Shown: in pieces, positions 1 through 7,569 of the stretch | Layout: every line of letters starts with the position of its first letter | Numbering within the stretch: position 1 is the stretch's first letter | Assembly: GCA_025201705.1 (NCBI GenBank) | Contig: MU617447.1 | Location: 1-13,030, forward strand | Direction of reading: 5' to 3' | DNA from: Dissophora ornata | Taxonomy: Eukaryota; Mortierellomycota; Mortierellomycetes; Mortierellales; Mortierellaceae | Length of the DNA: 13,030 bases | The notes under the pieces: generated by a model | The model's database searches: none | What the model was told of the DNA's origin: nothing | What the model saw: only the letters and a program-made list of their open reading frames with translations | Position numbers and translations under genes: made by a program

Positions 1-385
1 TTTTTTGGCCGAGTCAACTTGGGTTATGTCGGAAGGTGTCGACAGTCGCATTAATGCGTGTCAAAAATAAAAAAGAAAGCGAGTGCTGTCGGGGTATTAA
101 CACCAAGTTACTGAGAGCATGGACAAGGGCAAGCAATTCCTGTGCATGGGTTGCATGGTTTCCGTTCAGCTGAGTTCAGTGTGATGTATAAGCAAGCATC
201 GTGTCACCATTGAATCACCTAAAAAAAATCATGCTGACTTTCCAGCACTTTCCCTGTTCCCAGCTGTACAGGAGAGGGGAGGAGGGGGGGGAGAGCACAG
301 GGGTACTTGTATTTTTTTTCACGCGCTGGTTACATGCACTACACAGCGACAGCGCGGGAATCGAGTGAGGGAAAAGGGCTTCCTT
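1..385. other. Intergenic, no gene seen
   Basis: No supported coding region was found. The stretch has scattered A-rich runs (for example around 65-80 and 222-230), a G-rich tract near 275-292 and a T-run near 312-319. It lies downstream of the decayed minus-strand gene that ends near 386, so part of it may be that gene's former 3' flank. No minus-strand AATAAA signal was recognised here. Confidence 0.5.
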
Positions 386-1140
386 TCATAAGCACGCAGA
401 GATAAGCACGACTCTCCACTCTGATTGGGGGCTTTTGAGCGGAAGCGCCTTGGTGACAACGAGCACTGTTCTCCAAGGATTGTATTTAAGGTCTTCAACA
501 ATTATCCCAGACACTATCTCTGGAAGCTGATGTAGATTTCCCAGTTGCCGGCTCACATTGGCGAGTTGTTGGCTCATCTCCATGAGGATTTTCAGTGACA
601 TCACCTGGAGTTGTTTTGAGGATAGCTTATCCAGCGTTTGTTGCCTTTCTTGCAGTAGCAGCAGCAGTGTTTCCGTTCCTGCTGAAAGACCTGCTGCTGT
701 CTTAGCTAGCTTTGCCGAACTTGATCTCGAAGCCGTAATAGTTCGCGTTCATGTTCTTCTTGTTGCTTTCGCTGTTCTGTCATTAGCAGCGACAGTTGTT
801 GTACTTGTGATTCTTGTATCTCTTGCGGTTCTTGCGGCTCTTGTTGTTGCTCCTGCGGCCCTTGTTGTTGCTCCTGCAGAAGCCCTACAGCAGCTGTCGA
901 GTGTTAGACAGCAGGTAATGCCTATTCTCTGGCTGCGTTGCATGTAGCATAGTGCCTTTCAAGACTTTCAGTTGACAGATAGAATCCAGCGCAGACGTAG
1001 TGAAAATATTTATCCACGACGTTTCGCTCAAAGGTTGTATCGAGATGCGTATGGGTGCATTTGAAAGTTGTCCGAGTGTCAGTGTGATACGCCTTGAAAG
1101 CTTAATTCAGCAAGTCTGTCTTTAATGCGTCCAACGCTCT
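386..1140 (-). pseudogene. Decayed paralogue of the Cys/His-module coiled-coil gene at 1663
   Basis: One minus-strand frame, read from about 1101 down to 680, resembles the intact protein at 1663-2481 along most of its length. It matches around the FVC...ITFRR segment (here TTFKCTHTH...TTFER), at the SLTRHYKSC finger end (here SLERHYATC), and then in a Gln/Glu-rich coiled coil (PQEIQESQVQQLSLLMTEQ, compared with PQVQQSLTEQQ). The frame is broken by TAA at 1102-1104, TAG at 922-924, TAA at 904-906 and TAG at 706-708, all in phase with each other. Near 670 the similarity moves to another frame (LLQERQQTLDKLSSKQ), which stays open to 386. One finger cysteine also appears to be lost: VCFC in the intact copy corresponds to VCAG here. 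Four in-phase stops, a shift and a lost ligand indicate decay rather than sequencing error. The copy points away from its intact relative. The upstream boundary, placed at about 1140, is uncertain. Confidence 0.72.
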
Positions 1141-1174
1141 TTGATTTTTCCTCCAAGAACCACGTTCAATACGT

Positions 1175-1474
1175 TCACTTCTTGGAAATTGCCTTACTGT
1201 CTGCGCGCGTCAGCATTTGAGATACTTGGAACGCCTTGGAAATACCTCTCATATAGTCCTCGGGTGGAACCTCAGGATCCATGTTGTGCACCATTGCAAT
1301 ACAAAACGGCATTGATGCCACAACAAGTTCAGTGTCGTGGATAGCCTCCTTGTACCACCGCAGTACACTCAAGACTCGTCCTCTAAAGAATTTTGGTTTC
1401 TCAAAAAAAAAGCCAGGGTCAAGAAAGCCACTTTGTGAATTAAGTAGTTTGCATCCCGCATCCTTTTCATGCAT
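1175..1474 (-). pseudogene. Open 99-codon fragment of unknown origin
   Basis: A minus-strand frame opens with ATG at 1472-1474 and runs 99 codons to a stop at 1175-1177. The translation is mixed in composition, with stretches such as VLRWYKEAIHDTELVVAS and EVPPEDYMRGISKAF that look protein-like rather than low-complexity. It lies just upstream of the decayed paralogue but in a different frame and shows no visible similarity to the N-terminus of the intact relative. It could be a leftover 5' part of the decayed gene after a frameshift, a fragment of another gene, or chance. I do not recognise a family. It also covers the likely upstream region of the plus-strand gene at 1663. Confidence 0.25.
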
Positions 1475-1478
1475 CTCG

Positions 1479-1549
1479 CAACCTTTGCTCTCTTCCCGTC
1501 TTTGTTTGAGGGCTCGAGCTCTTCCCGCATCCTTTGCTCGCTTCCCGCA
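1479..1549. repeat. Imperfect direct repeat of 22 bases, 49 bases apart
   Basis: The segments at 1479-1500 and 1528-1549 match at 18 of 22 positions; both contain CCTTTGCTC followed by CTTCCCG. A further CTCTTCCCG block overlaps at 1519-1527, and a CCCGCATCCTTTT block lies at 1455-1467. The cluster sits about 110-185 bases upstream of the ATG at 1663, so it could be promoter sequence or decayed tandem duplication. Confidence 0.4.
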
Positions 1550-1578
1550 CCCTCTGCGTGCATCCTCTTTCTGACTTG

Positions 1579-1586
1579 TTTAAATA
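1579..1586 (+). promoter_or_regulatory. TATA-like box of the gene at 1663
   Basis: TTTAAATA lies 77 bases before the ATG at 1663. It is followed by a CAACAC repeat (1618-1635), which would fall in the 5' leader. The spacing is compatible with a short-leader promoter, but this is a composition match only and no transcript supports it. Confidence 0.35.
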
Positions 1587-1662
1587 GGCTGTCTGTCGCC
1601 AGCTATTTTGAGTGTCTCAACACCAACACCAACACCAGATTCAGACACATTATCATTTCAAA

Positions 1663-2481
1663 ATGCCTCCTCACAGCTTCTGCTCATTCCATTCTTGCGG
1701 ACGAAGCTTGCCGAGCGAGAATCGACTGCTTTCCAAAAGTCAACGTGACCATATAAAAGCCTGCCATGTCGATTATCCAATCACTTTTGTCTGCCCGTAC
1801 ACGTCAAGGCCGATAACGTTTAGACGAAAACCGGAGCGCGCAATGGATTTTGTTTGCTTTTGCAACGCAACCTTTACCTTGGCCAGCTCCCTTACGCGTC
1901 ATTACAAATCCTGTGCGATTGCCAAAGACAAGCTACTTCGGACGAACATGCGCCAGAGCACCCATGCCACGGCTCCTGCGGCTGCTACGGCTCTTGAGGA
2001 AGGCAGTATGTCTGGCCACTCTGGTTTACCTCCGACTCCGCCTCCACAGGAGCCTCAAGTGCAACAATCTTTGACGGAGCAGCAACAGGCTCTTCTTCAG
2101 TCTTTCCTCGAGACCACAGCAACGCAGCATCGTGAACTATTGAAAAGTTTGTCGGAGCAACATCAGCAGTTTATCCAGTCTATGCGACACTCCACTGACG
2201 AACAAAATCAACAGCACCAAAAATCAATAACTGAAATGCATTGTCAGTTTCTACGGTCTCTGGGCGAACAGTTTCGCGAGACAGCCCAATCTGCAGAAAG
2301 GCAGAGAAGTGTGATACTGCAAGCTGCCTCAAAGCAACATGTACAGACGAGGAAAACTACCGAAGACGTTCCTCAATTCCAGCGCGAGAACACCTACACG
2401 TTAGAATCTCACGAAAGGGTGTTGGATAAACTCGCCATGGGTGATCGGGCCCAGCAACGAGATGGATCCATGGAATTGTGA
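1663..2481 (+). CDS. Protein with Cys/His modules and long coiled coil, function unknown
   Basis: The first ATG in frame (1663, context TTCAAAATGCC) gives 272 residues. The frame is open further upstream, but only from a GTG codon, which a fungal gene would not normally use as a start. Two putative zinc-binding modules are visible: C7-x4-C12-x17-H30-x3-C34, and C65-x-C67-x12-H80-x3-C84. The second resembles a C2HC finger but has unusually tight first cysteines. An Ala/Pro-rich linker (about 100-130) leads to a Gln/Glu-rich coiled coil from about 133 to 225, with repeated EQQQ, SLSEQHQQF and SLGEQF blocks suggesting oligomerisation. No enzyme motif is seen. A degenerate relative lies head-to-head at 386-1140, so this is a multicopy family. 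No intron is needed. A nucleic-acid-binding or transcription-related role is inference only; a domesticated mobile-element protein is an alternative. Confidence 0.72.
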   Translation: MPPHSFCSFHSCGRSLPSENRLLSKSQRDHIKACHVDYPITFVCPYTSRPITFRRKPERAMDFVCFCNATFTLASSLTRHYKSCAIAKDKLLRTNMRQSTHATAPAAATALEEGSMSGHSGLPPTPPPQEPQVQQSLTEQQQALLQSFLETTATQHRELLKSLSEQHQQFIQSMRHSTDEQNQQHQKSITEMHCQFLRSLGEQFRETAQSAERQRSVILQAASKQHVQTRKTTEDVPQFQRENTYTLESHERVLDKLAMGDRAQQRDGSMEL

Positions 2482-2488
2482 TGTGATC

Positions 2489-2494
2489 AATAAA
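2489..2494 (+). terminator. PolyA signal of the gene ending at 2481
   Basis: A canonical AATAAA starts 8 bases after the TGA stop at 2479-2481. The 3' UTR would be very short, supporting the idea that this is a transcribed, complete gene. Confidence 0.6.
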
Positions 2495-2499
2495 ACATT

Positions 2500-4110
2500 T
2501 CTTCTGTGGATTTATCAATGTAGCAGATCAAGGTTTGATTCTGTGGGTATGCAGCTTTTTTTTTTTTTATTTTTTTTAAACCTTCATCTTGGCATGGCAT
2601 CCTCAATGTAACACCCTTGCTCCTCTCGCTTTTTCTCGCTCTCTCCTCTCTTTCACACACACCTTCAAGCACACATATGCACACACATCGACACATCATA
2701 CACTTACACACATTGCTTAACTGTCCTGTCTGGCGGTCTTCCGGCGACAACAGGCCATCCGGGCTCTGAAGAGCGGTGTCTCTATAAAGAAAGTGGCCCT
2801 GGATCCTGCATAGACTGCGTGCCCTCCTGAAATTCAGCTGCACAGTCTGATCGAGTTTATGCTGAGGAGTGCGCCGCGTAGTCCTAGACAGCCTCGGCAT
2901 TTTTATAAAAAAGAGAGGCGACAGAGATTTTATAAAAAAAGGTGGATCTGAAAAGACGCCTGGATCCTGTGAGAGCATTGCTCTCTTGACAAAAAATGTT
3001 CAAACGCCGATGGCTGTTGAGGCAGACTGGTTCTCTGTGAATGAGCTGTGAGGCTTGTGGTAGAGGTTACCCGCTGTGTGTTTTTAAAAGACGCCCCGAC
3101 GTGTGGTATTTGTTTGGTTCCTCGACCCCCGTTCGGATGCAGACACCCGCCTCCTCCTTCAAGTATACAGCAAACGAGAATACCTTTCTCAACCTTGAGC
3201 TTATACTCTCGATATGGGCTTGCAAACTTCGTCATGACCCGCGCTCTGGCGGTGGTCCGGATCCTGGTTGGATGCGGTGTGCTGTGTATTCTTACAGGTC
3301 TCTAGTGGTTTAAAAAGCATCTGCAGCGCGAGGCGATCCTAGGCTAGGCTGCTTCACTCAGCAGCTGACGGACATTTCAATGGACTCCACTCACAGTGGC
3401 GGCAGTGCCATTTCCAGAAGCAGCGTCATGAACAGTCGTGCGCTGTTTTTTAAATATCACCACTAGCTTCTAGGAGCGCTGCTCATATCAAAGACTGCCG
3501 CGCAGATAGGACAATCATCGGTTTCTAGTAACCACAGCAAATTCTAAAATCAAACCGACTGCAGCCTGATGTTGGCTTTCCCGGCGGCTGACAAACAATC
3601 TAGCATGCAAACCACAGGTATTGCTGACGCGCCATATTCGACAGCACGCGGACAGTTTGGCGGACACATTGCCAATGCACGCTCATTGCTGCCACATAGT
3701 GACCCACACACGGACTTCCGCATTGTGGATAGCTTGCTGTACCTGGATATCCGCCTCTGTTTTCAACACAAACTCTGTCGATGTAGCATTTCCGCCATAT
3801 GCTACTGTGGTTTCATAGAATCTGCAGAGGTGGAATTTGTCGCGCGATCAAGTCCCCTTTCGAACAACTGCTTCGTTTGAGGAACTACAGGGTTGGCTCA
3901 AATAAGCACTCCAGTATGGGAGCATTCATTGTGCGCCGTTCAGTCGCGATGTTTCTTTCCGAAGCAGGGCTCTGGGTGGAAACCAATTGGTACAAGGAAG
4001 AGAGTGGGGATAACAAAGATTCATTTACCAGCAATCTCCTTAAGCCCTTGTTGGCGTGTTGGCGGCAACGTTTTGGAAACTTGTATTTGCAGTGAAAAAA
4101 AATCATCCAT
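2500..4110. other. Long gene-poor stretch with degenerate traces
   Basis: No intact gene could be supported across 1.6 kb. Its contents are a T-rich tract and CT/CA microsatellite (2558-2715), a weak helix-turn-helix-like translation on the plus strand (about 2724-2800, see findings), two similar ATTTTATAAAAAA-type blocks at about 2900 and 2928, and anonymous sequence to about 4100. Open frames here are short, mutually overlapping and low in protein character. Bases about 3950-4110 may contain further worn upstream parts of the disrupted gene that follows, because several frames there look weakly coding, but no continuous reading could be built. Confidence 0.5.
2558..2715. repeat. T-rich tract plus CT/CA microsatellite
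   Basis: A nearly pure T run (about 2558-2577, with one A) is followed after about 40 bases by CTCTCGC/CTCTCC units and then a CACACA-rich segment (about 2655-2715, with ACACACAC, GCACACA and ACACATC variants). This is simple-sequence DNA. The T run read from the other strand is an A-tract, which could mark an old retroposition, but no flanking target-site duplication was identified. Confidence 0.65.
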
Positions 4111-4121
4111 TACTCTGTCAC

Positions 4122-5139
4122 TATGATTCCTCTTCAGTCGAGGGGGAGTGGGAGTTCCACCGACCTGGGATTGCTAAACCCCGTTCAAGAAATTAACGGC
4201 CAAAGGCATTGACCAGGTCATCATCTCGATGCGGGAAGAGCGCTTCCCGGTCGCATGGATTCACAACCTCCTATATGATCGGTAAGTAAACACTGTGTCT
4301 ACCGCTCTTCGTAGACTTTGCCTTTCCTTCGCTTGTCTTTTTCTCTTTCTTTATTTCATCTTATTTCAGTCTCAAGCTCCTTCGAAAAGGTGTGCAGGCC
4401 ACCTGGGACGAGAACACTTACACATCGTTGTGGGTGAATTTGGATCTCGTGGCCCTGTATACCGGAGTCGACGACTTGATGATGCATGTTTTCGCGGATG
4501 AGAACCATTTCACCCCTTCCGCATGGCGCCTATCCCTGATTCGAGACCATCCGCATTCGAAGGGCATCAATATGTATGGTTTCTATGCTCGAAAGGATGG
4601 CATGATCGACGTTGTTGTTGAGAATGCTGGTTCGCCGCCCTGTTCCAACTATGCTAAGAAGCTGGAGGACGAGCGCAAGTGTAGTAGGAACACTGCAGAT
4701 GCGTTGTTTTGAGCGGTACTACCTCTCGACAGGTGCCGAAGTGATTTCGATGGTAAATTGCAGATCTGCGATGCAAAATATTGCAATGGTACATTTTTAA
4801 TGATTCAGGCATGGGAATCTCTTTGTATATGACGTCAATTCTAGGCGCGAACTTGTACCATGTAAGAAAGCCTTCCATAGGCGATATTACACAAGCAAGG
4901 ACGCCTGCCTCGCAAAGTTCCTAGTTCATCTCAAGTTGTGTTTGATGATTAAACAAGTTATAATATGGATTGTATCTGAATTTTCACTATTTTCATGCTT
5001 TCAGAGTGTCATGGAGAGGAACCAAGACGTTGCGAAGAGATTCGATGAAACGATTCTTTCGTTGCTGCTCAAAGACGAGCAGGCTAAATTCAACCTGAAG
5101 TTGTATGTGACCCCTAGCAAGAAGTCTAAGGACATGTAA
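4122..5139 (+). pseudogene. Disrupted gene of an unidentified family (frame breaks, one clean intron)
   Basis: Strongly coding-like plus-strand pieces join into one gene but need frame repairs. Piece 1 (about 4122-4180) reads EGEWEFHRPGIAKP. Restoring frame at the CCCC run (4179-4182) needs one base, after which it continues as KLTAKGIDQVIISMREERF to 4281. A GTAAGT...TTTCAG intron (4282-4369, 88 bases, phase 2) joins YDR to LKLLRKGVQATW. The next exon stays open to TGA at 4710-4712 (DVVVENAGSP, KKLEDERKCSRN), where one extra base in TTTT breaks a reading that continues FERYYLSTGAEVISMV. Two stops follow at 4798-4803. Coding character resumes (LFVYDVNSRRELVPCKKAF), and after an acceptor at about 5006 a last exon reads VMERNQDVAKRFDET to TAA at 5137-5139. 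I do not recognise the family. The D..VVVE...K spacing faintly recalls PD-(D/E)XK-type nuclease folds, which is speculation. Assembly errors in homopolymers could account for the two shifts but not for the double stop, unless an intron lies there. Confidence 0.6.
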
Positions 5140-5141
5140 TC

Positions 5142-5147
5142 AATAAA
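5142..5147 (+). terminator. PolyA signal after the disrupted gene
   Basis: AATAAA lies 3 bases beyond the TAA at 5137-5139. The same tight stop-to-signal spacing is seen for the gene ending at 2481. It supports placing the 3' end of the disrupted gene here. Confidence 0.55.
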
Positions 5148-5977
5148 GCTGTGTTGAAGGCTTCACCAGGATAAGAGGCGTGGACAAGTTGATAACCAGT
5201 CTATGAGGTGTTTACCCTGCATTCTATTTTTGGGACGTAACCGACCAACAACATAGTGAGGACCTTTCTTCAGTTTAGGTGGCTAAGGTAGCCATTGCAA
5301 AACGCGGCTTCCTCTTCCAAATTTTACGCTACAACTCTAGATGCAACAAAAACGCGTCTGCTAGTATAAGGTTGACGCGGTTGGCGCGTAGATTTCACGC
5401 TGCGAGTGCCAAGACAGGACTTGCTTACTGCAATAGGAAGACAGGAACAAGTGCAGACAGAAGGCAGGACTGGGTAGATGCAGAAGACAGGAAGGGGCAG
5501 GGACAAGAGTTGGAGCAATGATGGAGATCTTATTACTAGAACTACAGCTATATAAATATACAAGTTGGGTCTGGAGCTGACGTACGGGTGCTGATATACC
5601 CAAGCTGGCTAATCTGTTGCGCTTACCATGGATCTCCCGCAGCAAGTCTGCGGACGGCCTGCAAGTACGACCCTGAATATTGTGAACGGAGTAGCGCAGA
5701 GAATATGGTGGAAGAACGACAAAGAGAATTGGTCGCGCGCAGTGTTTTATTGAGTATGAGTTTAAAGGTATGGAGAAGCATGCGTTGTTTGGCCATGTCA
5801 GGCTGTCAGACATATCGTCGGGACCCGCAAATGTGTATATTACAACTATCTGATCAAACAACAAACTACATCAGTGATCTAGGTGACTTTGTCAATCAAT
5901 GGCCGATGCCCTTAAAGTGAAAGTGGGCGCACGACGGCCATGTATAAGTACACGTCAATAAACTTGATATCAGACGG
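5148..5977. other. Intergenic, no gene recognised
   Basis: About 830 bases without a supported gene. Open frames up to about 167 codons occur on the minus strand (5361-5864), but they begin at a non-ATG codon and have no protein-like motif. Visible signals are a TATATAAATATA block near 5549-5560, a TTTATT at 5746-5751 (AATAAA on the minus strand) that may serve the RMI1-like gene, and an AATAAA on the plus strand at 5957-5962 with no obvious gene before it. A purine-rich AAGACAGGA-type repeat occurs around 5410-5505. Confidence 0.45.
5746..5751 (-). terminator. Possible polyA signal of the RMI1-like gene
   Basis: AATAAA on the minus strand, about 227 bases beyond the inferred stop at 5978-5980. 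It is the first canonical signal on that strand after the gene. The distance is long compared with the other genes here, so the assignment is tentative. Confidence 0.3.
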
Positions 5978-6017
5978 CTACGAGTCGTTAATATCGGAGG
6001 TGCTGTTGTTCGCACTG

Positions 6018-6049
<32 letters not shown>

Positions 6050-6937
6050 TCTAGAGTTCACCTGTGGAACTTGCCTCGACAGGTTGTGGTGACATCTATG
6101 TCGATCAAAAAGGGAAAAAAGGGGTTAATCTTCCATGTCGGGTTTTTGTACATTCCAGACTGTGCATTGACTTTTTGTATTACAAACTGGAAACCTCGCC
6201 GCCCAAGAAAATGGTATTCGTCGGCGTCAACTCTAGCGCCCCACGCACAAAATTCACGTCCCTAATTCGGATCTGACACGCGAGTATAAGTAAGTATACG
6301 CCCTGGACTTTCGAGGTCGTTCGCAATACCATATCTTGCGCATAACGTTTACCTTTGACCCCATTTTCATGTCCATTGTGATCCCCGTGATCCATTCTCG
6401 CATGATCGCTCTGATTGAGGCGAGACCGTCCGACAGTTCCAAAGCAATCATCCCTCCTAGTGATGAGTGCTTGCCCTTGGCATCAAAAGTGAACGCACCT
6501 GTTGCACCCGCGACTTCACAAGCTTGAATGAGTTTCAGGTAGTCCTTATGAATATACTCAATAGCGTTGACTTGAAGAATAATTCCTCCACTGAATTGTC
6601 CAAATACACATTTATTACAGCTCTCAGCCGTAGTAGGGTCGTGATCCGTGAAAAGACATTGGTCGAGTGGCAAATGGGCTGCGGAAGGATATGGGATCAA
6701 GGGTCTAGGTTTTAGGAGAGAAAGGTCTGCGTGAAGGTACGCGTTGAACACGTAGTTGGCGATCTCTTGAATTCGCTCTGGAGAGATGGAAGAGCTAGAC
6801 GAGGAAGCAGTGGAGTTGGACGCTTTCTTGATTTTTTGGCTGCGTTTGAAGTCGATGCATTCGGTAATCCAGTAGATTGAGGCATTGATACGCATGTCCT
6901 GGATAGCAACCTGAACTAGGAGATTGACGCCGGACAT
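5978..6937 (-). CDS. RMI1: RMI1-like subunit of the RecQ helicase-Top3 dissolvasome
   Basis: Three exons are inferred: 6353-6937, 6184-6272 and 5978-6095, with GT-AG introns of 80 bases (GTAAAC..GTGTCAG) and 88 bases (GTAATA..GACATAG, with an ATTAAC branch-like site and a C/T tract). The spliced frame gives 263 residues. It resembles RMI1: an N-terminal helical part with a WITECIDF segment (about 23-30), then an OB-fold with GGIILQVNAIEYI (117-129), ALELSDGLASI (165-175), the GSKIRIRDVNF strand across the first splice (193-203) and the family's LTP-N...LGGEV motif (210-222). Family members stabilise Top3 and, with a BLM/Sgs1-type helicase, dissolve double Holliday junctions in the nucleus. 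Without the second splice the protein would stop at TAA 6180-6182 after 225 residues. With it, a polar tail containing nine consecutive serines is added. The family call is confident; the third exon is inferred from the splice signals and continuous frame. Confidence 0.83.
6015..6049. repeat. CTG/CAG trinucleotide microsatellite
   Basis: About eleven CTG-type units with one TTG interruption. On the minus strand they read as consecutive AGC codons and would encode the serine run in the inferred last exon of the RMI1-like gene. Pure codon repetition suggests slippage expansion and likely length variation between strains. Confidence 0.85.
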
Positions 6938-7569
6938 TTGTGAATAGGATATAGCCTAGGTAATACAGAAGGGCTGTATGCGCAGTTGACTGGACGACAG
7001 CAATAGTGTAGTAGAAAGAAGGTAAGGAGATTACTGGACGGAGGTAGAGGACGCGCTCTCTTGGCTGTAGTCTAATAACCTAATAAAAGGCTTTGTTGCG
7101 TTTCCATAATTTGGACCTACAGATGCGCTGGTAGTTCGAATGCCTAAAAACCACATACACTTTCAGGTCTCGTCTAATGTCCTGCAGTTTTCAGTTCGCT
7201 GTATATTGGTATTTACAGTGGACGGAGCGTCCTGCAGGACAGAACGACGGCAAGCTTGCCTCGAAGAACAGAATGACGTTGATTCAGCGGAGTAATTGTT
7301 GGCTGCACAAGCTCTTGACTGTTTTGATCCATTCGGTCCAAAGAAAAAGGGTTTCAGATCATCAAGAGCAGTGCGTACAAAAAAAAAAAAAAATAAGAAA
7401 ATAAAAACGGCCCAATGAGTCACACACTAATTATACGTGAGAGGCCGGTGCAAATGAACACAGCCAAGGAGAGTTTTTTTTTAATGTTACACTTTAGATA
7501 CTTTAGATCGGCAATTTTAGCGATAACAGAGTTATCAAGAAAAAAAAAATAAGGGAACCCTATTCTTGT
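6938..7569. other. RMI1-like promoter region and reductase 3' flank
   Basis: About 630 bases without a supported gene, between the start of the RMI1-like gene and the stop of the reductase gene, both on the minus strand. It contains A-runs at about 7379-7392 and 7542-7550 and a T-run at 7474-7482. Short open frames on both strands lack protein character. No TATA element stood out upstream of the RMI1-like ATG. Confidence 0.5.
7480..7485 (-). terminator. Variant polyA signal of the reductase gene
   Basis: ATTAAA on the minus strand, about 85 bases after the stop codon at 7570-7572, followed by an A-rich run. No canonical AATAAA is found close by on this strand, so this common variant is the best candidate. 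Confidence 0.4.

Noticed and set aside
558..947. 129-codon plus-strand frame rich in Val, Leu and Ala
   Set aside because: It is the complement of the CAA/GAA-rich coiled-coil part of the decayed minus-strand gene; the hydrophobic composition follows from reading Gln/Glu codons backwards.
2487..2978. 163-codon minus-strand frame
   Set aside because: It spans the A-tract and CT/CA microsatellite (Lys runs, Cys/Val and Arg/Glu repeats result from simple sequence) and shows no family motif.
4829..4836. Palindromic TGACGTCA, a CRE/ATF-type site
   Set aside because: It lies inside the disrupted gene with no promoter context nearby, so a chance occurrence is most likely.
5540..5760. Possible solo LTR, from a TATATAAATATA block and a nearby AATAAA
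   Set aside because: The two signals are on opposite strands in the wrong order, and no TG...CA ends, primer-binding site or repeat partner were found.
5361..5864. 167-codon minus-strand frame
   Set aside because: It begins at a non-ATG codon, has composition typical of random C/T-rich sequence, and contains the likely polyA signal of the neighbouring minus-strand gene.
7095..7155. tRNA-like T-arm (GTAGTTCGAATGCC)
   Set aside because: The B-box match is partial, no A box lies upstream at the right distance, and no acceptor pairing could be formed.
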